Shown here: positions 5,977-11,374 of the stretch, piece by piece
Layout: each line of letters begins with the position of its first letter
Numbering within the stretch: the first letter of the stretch is position 1
Assembly: GCA_910585535.1 (NCBI GenBank)
Contig: CAJUFK010000107.1
Span: forward strand, 1 to 11,374
Source of the DNA: an uncultured Angelakisella sp.
GTDB taxonomy: Bacteria; Bacillota; Clostridia; Oscillospirales; Ruminococcaceae
Direction of reading: 5' to 3'
DNA: 11,374 nt
The notes under the pieces: generated by a model
Told to the model about the DNA's origin: nothing
The model's database searches: none
Seen by the model: the letters and a program-made list of their open reading frames with translations, nothing else
Program-made: the position numbers and the translations under genes

Positions 5977-7314
5977 TCAGCCTGCCTTATTCTGGAGCAG
6001 CCTGCCCATAACTCCCAAAACCTCCCCGACCGTGATCTCCTGGCCGAGTTTCTTTTCCCAATACTCCGGGCTTTCGATCACTCCGGCGTCTACAAGGGCC
6101 TGCAAGCCCTCCGTCTGCCACTTGGGGTACTGTGCCGCCTCCGGCTGCTGGGCGGGCGTGTCGGGGCTTTGCGGTGTCTCATAGGCGAGAATTGCCGCCA
6201 GCATTTCGACCACCTTTGCGCCGTACCCTTTGCCGGGTACCGCCCAGCCCTTGCCGTTGGGGTTGTCCGCTGCCCCCAGCCACTCCACATAGGGGGCGCT
6301 GCCCCTGGCCACCAGAGAGAAGCGTGGGTCAACACAGCTGCCCGCCAGGGCCTCGGTGGAAGCGTAGGCTTTGAGGTGCTGTACCTGCGCCCGGACGCCG
6401 GTGCGGGGATCGGGGAAGGTCGCGGCCTGCCCCTTGGCGTTTCCATTCAGCGCACCGATGCCAGCGAAGTTGTTCTGGCTCGGCTGCACGATCCCGCCAT
6501 ACCGGAAGAAGCCGGTCTCATGCAGACTCTGGGCAAAGGCCACATCGCCCCGGACGCCCTCCGCCTCGCCTTCCTCCAGGAACATCTGACAGAGCTGCTC
6601 CAGGGAGCAGCTGGTCAGCTGCGGGGCGGCGTTCTTGCTGCGGCAGTACAGGGCCATCTGCTGGGCCGTGGCCTGGGCCTTGCCCATGATCGCGGTCTTG
6701 CCCTCGGGCTTTTCCTCCGCCTTGACCCCAAAGTGTTCCGCCAGCAGATCCGCCTCCATGACCGCCAGCTTTTCCAGGTTGACATCCTCCAGCAGCCACC
6801 TCGTCGCGGCGGTGTTGGTATGGAAGCTATGCTCGATCAGCATATAGTAGGGAGTACCCACCGCCCTGGCCCCGCGCAGGACGCCGTAGTATTCGCCCCC
6901 GGCGCTGTTTTTTCGGGTCGCGGTGCGGCCTGCCTGGTGGGTACCCATCAGCGCCCCGATCTGCTTGGCCAGCTTGAGCGACAGGCTGTCCACATCGTTC
7001 AGATTGTCGAAAGCCCGGTACACCACCGGATAGTCGATATTCTCCGGGTTGCTGGCAGCGCTGCCCACCGCGTTGGAATGCAGCGAGATAAACACATCGC
7101 AGCCCTTGGAGGCGGTGCCTCGGTTGTAAACGCTGAGGTCTGTGCCGATGTCCGGCCTGGTGGTGATGACCTCAAAGCCCCGGGCCTCCAGCTGGGCCTT
7201 CAGCTTCAAGTGGAGCGCCCATGTCATCTCGCTTTCATAGTAGCTCTTTACCACCGGGCTGCGGTTGTACTTGCCAAAATGCCCGGCGTCCAGGCAAACC
7301 CTCATTTTACTCAT
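5977..7314 (-). CDS. Two-domain endolysin: N-acetylmuramoyl-L-alanine amidase plus glucosaminidase
   Basis: A 445-residue cell-wall hydrolase. The N-terminal amidase_3 domain (about 4-195) cuts the bond between N-acetylmuramic acid and L-alanine. Its zinc ligands and catalytic acid are readable as DAGH (His12), YYESEMTW (Glu29 most likely), ISLHSNA (His79) and MLIEHSFHTN (Glu161). A second catalytic domain (about 210-375) matches glucosaminidases, with SLHETGFFRYGG carrying the likely acid Glu266 and NNFAGIGA after it. The C-terminal 50 residues (YPKWQTEGLQALVDAGVIES to the end) resemble a wall-binding repeat common in clostridial hydrolases. There is no signal peptide, so export depends on the holin. 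ATG 7314 is preferred over an in-frame start at 7368 because GAGGAGG precedes it and the domain begins at once. It overlaps the stop of the 40-residue gene. Its place before mor, away from the holin, is unusual. Confidence 0.93.
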   Translation of the reverse strand: MSKMRVCLDAGHFGKYNRSPVVKSYYESEMTWALHLKLKAQLEARGFEVITTRPDIGTDLSVYNRGTASKGCDVFISLHSNAVGSAASNPENIDYPVVYRAFDNLNDVDSLSLKLAKQIGALMGTHQAGRTATRKNSAGGEYYGVLRGARAVGTPYYMLIEHSFHTNTAATRWLLEDVNLEKLAVMEADLLAEHFGVKAEEKPEGKTAIMGKAQATAQQMALYCRSKNAAPQLTSCSLEQLCQMFLEEGEAEGVRGDVAFAQSLHETGFFRYGGIVQPSQNNFAGIGALNGNAKGQAATFPDPRTGVRAQVQHLKAYASTEALAGSCVDPRFSLVARGSAPYVEWLGAADNPNGKGWAVPGKGYGAKVVEMLAAILAYETPQSPDTPAQQPEAAQYPKWQTEGLQALVDAGVIESPEYWEKKLGQEITVGEVLGVMGRLLQNKAG

Positions 7315-7429
7315 CGTCCGATCCCTCCTCCTCGTCTGCGTGGTAGATAGGCTCCCCATCCACTTCATTGATCTCCGGCTCCTGCGCCGGGGCGGTATCC
7401 ACCGCCTGTGTGTTGTTCTTCTTTGCCAT
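7307..7429 (-). CDS. Small acidic protein, 40 residues, unknown function
   Basis: Short gene with a strong ribosome site (AAGGAGGAG, about nine bases before the ATG at 7429). Its stop overlaps the endolysin start (7307-7314), indicating coupled translation. The product has 13 Asp/Glu and only two Lys among 40 residues, with an acidic C-terminus, and no predicted membrane segment. It is likely disordered. It could be a coupling leader for the endolysin, or a DNA-mimic or antagonist peptide; the sequence alone cannot decide. Reality as a gene rests on the ribosome site and tight packing, not on homology. Confidence 0.7.
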   Translation of the reverse strand: MAKKNNTQAVDTAPAQEPEINEVDGEPIYHADEEEGSDDE

Positions 7430-7484
7430 AATGTGGCTCCTCCTTAAAGGTTATATTTCCAGCGGCCTTTTGCCGCCAGATTGC

Positions 7485-7712
7485 TTAGTTGTGCGTCGCG
7501 TCAAAATTCTCCCTGGCCCACCGGTTTCCGGTGGCGTACACGGCCCGCCTGGTGCGTTCTGCGGGGCTTTCCCGCCGCCCGGGGATGGAGGCCAGCGCCT
7601 CCATCATCCCGCAGACCGGGCAAATATCGGTGGCATTGTCGGCCCTGGAAAGGGCGGGCGGCTCGGTGTACTCCCTGCCGCAAAGCGGGCAGACCTTCGC
7701 TTGCTTGTTCAT
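7485..7712 (-). CDS. Small zinc-ribbon protein
   Basis: 75 residues from the ATG at 7712, which overlaps the gemA stop as ATGA and is preceded by AAAGGAGGAAG. Two CPxCG knuckles (Cys8/Cys11 and Cys31/Cys34) form a standard four-cysteine zinc ribbon, followed by an Arg-rich helix (GRRESPAERTRRAVYATGNR). An in-frame upstream start at 7799 lies wholly inside gemA and is not needed. Zinc ribbons of this size in phage early operons usually bind nucleic acid or protein; no specific function can be assigned. It may be a modulator of RNA polymerase or DNA in the early phase. Confidence 0.82.
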   Translation of the reverse strand: MNKQAKVCPLCGREYTEPPALSRADNATDICPVCGMMEALASIPGRRESPAERTRRAVYATGNRWARENFDATHN

Positions 7713-8161
7713 GGCTGCGCTTCCTCCTTTGCCTTCTCGCGCTGGAGAATTGCCTTGAGGCCCTCGATGACCTTCTCGCATTGTACCGGTGTCAGCCATT
7801 CCAAGCGGTCAACATGGGTAACGCGTTTGGCAAAGCCCTGGATGCGCTTAGGGTCGTCATTCCAGCCCAGCTCTCCGCACAGGGCAAATATTTTCTGGCG
7901 CTGCGCCACTGTCTGCCGGTTGCCACCGGTATCGGTGCGCTTGGTACCCTGCCGCTGGCTGGCCCCGTCCTTCATGTTCTGCAGTACCCGGGCCACCTCG
8001 TTGATCTGTCCCTGGGTCAGCTCCCGGATGCTCTCCTTGCCGGTTTCTCGAAAAACAAGGGCATGGAGGTCATCGTCCGTCATTCCCAGCTCTGCCGATT
8101 TTGCGATTGCCCAAAGGGTGCGGATGGAGGGCTGCTTGCGTCCTTTCTTTGCAACTGTCAT
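7709..8161 (-). CDS. gemA: GemA-family regulatory protein (DUF1018)
   Basis: 150 residues matching the Mu gp16 (GemA) family. It has an N-terminal helical part with IRTLWAIAKSAELGMTDDDLHALV and a central stretch ESIRELTQGQINEVARVL. The C-terminal half carries the family motif QRQKIFALCGELGWNDDPKRIQGFAKRV, followed by LEWLTPVQCEKVIEGLK. In Mu, GemA influences host gene expression and DNA topology/replication and is part of the semi-essential early region. The position here, after Gam, is consistent with that. The ATG at 8161 has a modest ribosome site (GGGAGCAAGGAT). The exact molecular role is not settled for the family. Confidence 0.88.
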   Translation of the reverse strand: MTVAKKGRKQPSIRTLWAIAKSAELGMTDDDLHALVFRETGKESIRELTQGQINEVARVLQNMKDGASQRQGTKRTDTGGNRQTVAQRQKIFALCGELGWNDDPKRIQGFAKRVTHVDRLEWLTPVQCEKVIEGLKAILQREKAKEEAQP

Positions 8162-8178
8162 ATCCTTGCTCCCTTACG

Positions 8179-8358
8179 TTATTTTCGGTTATGGCGGCGG
8201 CTCTCTTTCCGCATCTTGGAACGCTTTCTTCGCCATTTTCCCAGCCCCGTCTTGGGGCGTTTTCTGGATAGGGGGCGAAAGGTGTGCCGCCTTTCTCTGG
8301 TTTCAATGGTGTCAAAGGTGAACCATCGACTGGTATAGCCGAAAACATCATTCAACAT
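8179..8358 (-). CDS. Small highly basic protein, unknown function
   Basis: 59 residues from the ATG at 8358, which begins one base after the gam stop; a GTG at 8367 overlapping gam is an alternative. The ribosome site is weak, so translation probably depends on coupling with gam. Of 59 residues, 21 are Lys or Arg, concentrated in the last 30 (SRKRPKTGLGKWRRKRSKM and the tail), while the N-terminus is aromatic (FGYTSRWFTF). A protein this basic probably binds DNA or RNA. Frame choice is uncertain because another frame (8070-8351) is also open, but that one runs into gemA. I do not recognise it. Gene status is moderate. Confidence 0.55.
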   Translation of the reverse strand: MLNDVFGYTSRWFTFDTIETRERRHTFRPLSRKRPKTGLGKWRRKRSKMRKESRRHNRK

Positions 8359-8359
8359 A

Positions 8360-8881
8360 TTAGTCACCGGCCTTGATCTGCTCCAGCCGGGCGATATTCA
8401 CATCGTAGCCGAATACATCGCTCTGCTTCCAGGTTGCTCCCACAGCGTTGACGGTGTCCTCGCCGTACTTTTTGAGGGCCTCCTTGCTGACCTTCTCCTC
8501 GACGATGATGCAGTCGGTCATCTGCCGGGATTTGAGTCGCCGGATGATCTCCTCCAGCTTTTCCTTTGCCCTGGGCAGCGAAACCGAGGTGGAGAGCCGG
8601 AAGCCGACCTCCCCGAAAGTAAGCACCCGGGATTTCCCCTTGCCCAACTCGTCCCGATGGTCGGTCACAAACACCTTGATCTCACGCTCCAGACGGGCAA
8701 CGCTGTCCCGGTAGGGTTTCGTCTGCTCCTCGGCGACCTTCTGCGCCCCGATGATCTGCCGCTGCATATCGCTCTCGATCTCACTGACCGCGATCTGGGC
8801 CTCCGCGATCTGCCGGAGAGCATCGTTCACATCCTCCCAAGTCTTGAGGGCCGGTGCCTCAATTACTCTTTTCCTTGCCAT
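8360..8881 (-). CDS. gam: Mu Gam-like DNA-end-binding protein / host-nuclease inhibitor
   Basis: 173 residues matching the Phage_Mu_Gam family. Gam binds double-stranded DNA ends, is structurally related to eukaryotic Ku, and shields linear phage DNA from RecBCD- or AddAB-type exonucleases. The sequence begins with IEAPALKTWEDVNDALRQIA and continues as a long helix with a coiled-coil pattern (about 22-75). The conserved FGEVGFRLS strand pair follows (about 89-97), then helix EKLEEIIRRLKSR and the C-terminal KVSKEALKKY segment. The start at 8881 has GGAAGGAG before it and overlaps the preceding membrane-protein gene by 23 bases. Position after B, with one small gene between, is the same as in Mu (B, kil, gam). 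Confidence 0.93.
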   Translation of the reverse strand: MARKRVIEAPALKTWEDVNDALRQIAEAQIAVSEIESDMQRQIIGAQKVAEEQTKPYRDSVARLEREIKVFVTDHRDELGKGKSRVLTFGEVGFRLSTSVSLPRAKEKLEEIIRRLKSRQMTDCIIVEEKVSKEALKKYGEDTVNAVGATWKQSDVFGYDVNIARLEQIKAGD

Positions 8882-9167
8882 TGATAAACTCCTTCCTTTC
8901 TGCTGTGATTGTAAGTACCGGTGTTTCAGCCTTTGTGTGACATAAGGGAACCTCTACACCGGGAGGCTCCCGGGCGGACGCCGGGGCGTCATCCTGGTAA
9001 ATAACCAGCGTTTCCCCGAACATCATGTAAAGGCCCAGGGGGAGGGTGAGCAGCACTGCGGTGGCGTCCCGTTCCTCCAGTGTTTCCCCGCTTGCGGCGA
9101 TGGTCAAAAGCAGCCACGAGATGACCACCATGACCAGCCCCAGCCACCGCTGTTCTCTCATTTTCAT
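8859..9167 (-). CDS. Two-helix membrane protein in the Mu kil position, unknown
   Basis: 102 residues with two hydrophobic helices (about 8-26, WLGLVMVVISWLLLTIAA; about 35-57, ATAVLLTLPLGLYMMFG) joined by a short acidic loop (GETLEERD). A polar, Pro-rich tail follows. The net pattern suggests a hairpin in the inner membrane with the tail in the cytoplasm. The ATG at 9167 has GGAGG eight bases upstream. It overlaps gam. I do not recognise a family. Mu has the host-killing gene kil between B and gam, so a toxic or host-takeover role is plausible by position only; the sequence itself does not show it. The tail has one Cys and no evident enzyme motif. Confidence 0.75.
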   Translation of the reverse strand: MKMREQRWLGLVMVVISWLLLTIAASGETLEERDATAVLLTLPLGLYMMFGETLVIYQDDAPASAREPPGVEVPLCHTKAETPVLTITAERKEFINGKEKSN

Positions 9168-9185
9168 TGTCCGCGCCTCCTCCCT

Positions 9186-10172
9186 TTACAGCATCATCAT
9201 GGACGATGCCTGCTCGATGATCTTCATGGTCACGGTGGCCTCGCCCTGGTCGCCCAGGATGCGCCGCACATTCGAGATGGTGCGGGCCAGCAGCCGGAAA
9301 CATCCGGTCTGCATATTGCAGGCCCTCGCCTTCAGCTCCACCATCGCGTCCTCGGTGATCTCAAAGTCGGCCAGGTAGCTTTCCACCTCGGAGGGGCTGA
9401 GGCCCCGCAGCGAGGCGTAAAAATCGACCCTGTTTGCCATGCGTGCCAGGTAGGTCTTGATCTGGGCCTCCAGCCGAGGCTCCCCGGCGATGACCAGGCC
9501 CACATCGCTTTGGTCGAAGATCGCCCGGAGTATCTCCATTTTCTTCTGGGTGTGCTTGCTGACCAGCTTGTCGGCCTCGTCGATGATCAGAAGATACCCC
9601 CGGTTGGTGTTGAAAAACTCCCGGATGCCGTTGACCCTGCGCCAGATCGTTCCGTAGCCGGTGGGCAGGCCCAGGCTGCGCTCAATCGCCTCCACCAGAT
9701 CGCGGCTGCTCATGGTGTCGTCGCATTCGATATAGGCGACCCGGGGGAGCTTGGCATAATAGCGCAGGGGGTAGGTCTTGCCGTAGCCGCTGCGAGCGAC
9801 GATGACTCCCAGCCCGATGTATTCCTGGCAGCTTTGGCAGACGCCCAGGACGGCCCTGGCATCCCGGCTTTCCAAAAAGGTGGGCAGCTTTGCGGCCTTC
9901 CTGCCCGGCTCCTGGCTCTGGCCAGGGGCGGGCGGCGTTACCGTTTCGCCGGTCTGCCGGGAGAGGAACTCCGCCAGCTTGGTTTCGATGTCGGTGGTGT
10001 CGCTGTCGTACTTGCCCGCCAGATACCGGGATACCGTTGTCCGGCTGTAGCCGATCTCCTTGGCGATGCTGGCAATGCTGGCCCGGTTGGAGAGGATATA
10101 GCGGTTGATCTTGTCGGTGAGGGTGCTGCCCTCGGTGTAGGTGCTGTTCTTTACTGCTGCTGTGACTTCCAT
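9186..10172 (-). CDS. MuB-like AAA+ ATPase, transposition target-selection protein
   Basis: 328 residues. In Mu, B forms ATP-dependent filaments on DNA, picks target DNA, stimulates transposase A and keeps phage DNA from being used as a target. The sequence shows an N-terminal helix-turn-helix (about 32-52, ASIASIAKEIGYSRTTVSRY), matching the Mu B DNA-binding head, and a linker rich in Pro/Gly/Gln. The AAA+ core has Walker A ARSGYGKT (126-133), Walker B LLIIDEAD (194-201) and a sensor-like VIAGEPRL (227-234). The C-terminal region (about 255-328) is a small helical domain, LSPSEVESYLADF onward, that in Mu contacts the transposase. AGGAGG lies about eight bases upstream of the ATG at 10172. 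It follows A by 15 bases. Confidence 0.95.
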   Translation of the reverse strand: MEVTAAVKNSTYTEGSTLTDKINRYILSNRASIASIAKEIGYSRTTVSRYLAGKYDSDTTDIETKLAEFLSRQTGETVTPPAPGQSQEPGRKAAKLPTFLESRDARAVLGVCQSCQEYIGLGVIVARSGYGKTYPLRYYAKLPRVAYIECDDTMSSRDLVEAIERSLGLPTGYGTIWRRVNGIREFFNTNRGYLLIIDEADKLVSKHTQKKMEILRAIFDQSDVGLVIAGEPRLEAQIKTYLARMANRVDFYASLRGLSPSEVESYLADFEITEDAMVELKARACNMQTGCFRLLARTISNVRRILGDQGEATVTMKIIEQASSMMML

Positions 10173-10187
10173 TGTTGATACCTCCTG

Positions 10188-11374
10188 TTATTCGTTGACT
10201 GCTCTGATCCGTGAAAGGGCGCTGTCGGCTTTCGCTCCCAGGAACTCGTCCCCGGCACTGCTCCGTTTCTTCTTTCTTCTGTCTGCTGTTTCCGCCCGGA
10301 ACTCCTTGTCTTGCGGCAGGGCGATCACTCTTTCTCTGGGGGCGTGGCCGATCATAAGGTCGAGCTTGCCCACCGCGTCGCTGGGACGCCCCTGCTCCAG
10401 CCGTTCCTCGTAGGGTGTAGTGAAATCCACCAGGGTCTCCTGGGTTTCCTTGTACTGCCGCTTCTGGTCGCGCATGAGCTTCTCCAGTGCCTCTTGGGAG
10501 CATTTCTCCCCGAACCCCAGAACCTCGGCGGAGACCGCTTCGCATATCTTGTGGCCGTCCGGGGCGTAGACATAGAGCTTGGAAACATCGTCCCTGTCCC
10601 ACTTGATCTGCACCGTTTTGTCCTTCCAGAAGGCAAGCTCATAGTCGGTGTAAAGGGTGCCGAACTTGTGGATGCCCTGGTTATAGACCCGGGCGGTGTC
10701 CGCTTTCATCAGCAGCATTGCCGCGTATTCCCGGGGCGGCGCTGCTTTCATATACCGGGGGCCATGCTCGAACATCTCCCCGGGCGTGACCCATTTCTCG
10801 CCCGCGTCGCTGAGGCCCCGGTGCTTTCTCGTTCGATACTTTTCGTTCTTCCACTTTTCCCAGGCTTCGTAAAACTCCTCCATCGTCATCAGCTCCCCGC
10901 GTTCCAGCATCCCGTCGATGTCCTTTTTGCGTTTGGCGTAGGTCTTGGAGCCGGTCAGCGTGCCGGTATAGGAGTCAAACCATTTGGAAAACCTCTGGCA
11001 TACGGTGCCGAAAAATCGTTCCACTGCCTTGACCCATGCTTGGTAGGGGAGCGCCCGGTCTACCCCCAGGATGCCGATGCTCTGATAAAAGCCTACGGTT
11101 TCGGCATCAAAGTCAAATTCGATGTTCCGCTTTTTCCGGCTCTGCCCAGTAAGCTCCTCCTTGGTGTAGTCCTTGCCGTTGTCGATGAGCAGCCGCTTGG
11201 GGACTCCCGCTGTATAGATCACTTTTACCAGGCTTTCTTTCAGCGTGTCGCCGTTGGCCTTGACGCAGATCACATCGCCCAGGATGTCCCGGCTCCGCAT
11301 ATCCATCCAGGCTACCAGCACCGGGCGGACGGCCTTGACCTTGCCGTTGGGGGCCGTGTACTGTACCCAGAGGT
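10188..11374 (-). CDS. Mu A-type DDE transposase, 5' part outside window
   Basis: The C-terminal part of the transposase that cuts phage ends and joins them to target DNA. 394 residues are visible in frame from 11372. The RNase H-like core shows LWVQYTAPNG and RPVLVAWMDMRSRDILG (residues 15-32 of the visible part), aligning with the Mu segment after the first catalytic Asp, which should lie a few residues beyond the edge. The second Asp is Asp64 in LLIDNGKDYT and the Glu is Glu118 in KAVERFFGTV. A beta-barrel-like Mu transposase C-terminal domain follows (about 195-290), then a charged tail with RRKKKRSS (365-372), comparable to the region bound by B and ClpX in Mu. In Mu, A is the first transposition gene, followed by B, as here. 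Amino-terminal end-binding domains are not visible. Confidence 0.96.
   Translation of the reverse strand, partial: LWVQYTAPNGKVKAVRPVLVAWMDMRSRDILGDVICVKANGDTLKESLVKVIYTAGVPKRLLIDNGKDYTKEELTGQSRKKRNIEFDFDAETVGFYQSIGILGVDRALPYQAWVKAVERFFGTVCQRFSKWFDSYTGTLTGSKTYAKRKKDIDGMLERGELMTMEEFYEAWEKWKNEKYRTRKHRGLSDAGEKWVTPGEMFEHGPRYMKAAPPREYAAMLLMKADTARVYNQGIHKFGTLYTDYELAFWKDKTVQIKWDRDDVSKLYVYAPDGHKICEAVSAEVLGFGEKCSQEALEKLMRDQKRQYKETQETLVDFTTPYEERLEQGRPSDAVGKLDLMIGHAPRERVIALPQDKEFRAETADRRKKKRSSAGDEFLGAKADSALSRIRAVNE

Noticed and set aside
5641..7350. Long plus-strand open frame of 569 codons opposite the endolysin and mor
   Set aside because: It is a GC-driven antisense shadow. It has no recognisable domain, and the minus strand carries endolysin and Mor motifs with good ribosome sites.
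5977..7368. Upstream start of the endolysin at 7368
   Set aside because: The extra 18 residues are out-of-family and the ATG at 7314 has a GAGGAGG site and starts the amidase domain directly.
7459..7478. Short GC hairpin (GCGGC/GCCGC) between the zinc-ribbon gene and the 40-residue gene
   Set aside because: Only five paired bases, and no T run follows on the minus strand, so it is not a convincing terminator.
8225..8250. GCCCC-GGGGC hairpin followed by a short T run on the plus strand
   Set aside because: Five-bp stem inside a coding frame and on the strand without genes; likely chance.
8070..8351. A 93-codon minus-strand frame overlapping the basic gene and gemA
   Set aside because: It runs about 90 bases into gemA in another frame, has no recognisable motif, and no good ribosome site.
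1..11374. CRISPR array, tRNA, IS element or phage end (attL/attR)
   Set aside because: No regularly spaced repeats, tRNA-like cloverleaf or terminal inverted repeats were found by eye. Both edges fall inside coding frames.

Overview
The window is the interior of a Mu-like transposable prophage or phage. Every supported gene lies on the minus strand, so the genetic map reads from right (11374) to left (1). Base composition is high-GC. Nearly every gene has a textbook AGGAGG-type ribosome binding site 6-9 bases before its start, and the endolysin and holin are of types common in phages of Gram-positive hosts. Together these suggest a GC-rich member of the Firmicutes, most likely an anaerobic gut clostridium of the Oscillospiraceae kind. 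The host assignment is inference from style, not from a marker gene.

Early (transposition) region, 11374 to about 7300: a MuA-type DDE transposase whose 5' end is cut by the window edge, the MuB-type AAA+ target-selection ATPase, a two-helix membrane protein in the place of Mu kil, a Mu Gam-type DNA-end protector, a very basic 59-residue protein, a GemA (DUF1018) protein, a four-cysteine zinc-ribbon protein and a 40-residue acidic protein. These genes abut or overlap and look like one polycistronic unit.

Lysis and switch region, 7314 to 5036: a two-domain endolysin (amidase_3 plus glucosaminidase), then a Mor/C-family transcription activator. Next come a strong intrinsic terminator and a possible Mor-dependent promoter just upstream of it, then an LL-H-type holin. 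The endolysin thus lies on the early side of the terminator and the holin on the late side.

Packaging and head region, 5024 to 1: a DUF2730-like membrane/coiled-coil protein (Mu gp25 position), a small winged-helix-like protein (gp26 position), a DUF3486 protein (gp27, probable small terminase), the large terminase (gp28-like), a beta-class DNA methyltransferase that Mu does not have at this place, and a DUF935 portal (gp29-like) that runs off the left edge.

Taken together, A and B carry out replicative transposition, Gam and the small accessory proteins support the early phase, and Mor probably turns on the late operon. The late operon makes the holin, terminase and portal and may methylate the DNA just before packaging. 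No tRNA, rRNA, CRISPR array or insertion sequence was seen, no stretch over 300 bases lacks a gene, and the phage ends (attL/attR), repressor and tail genes are outside the window.
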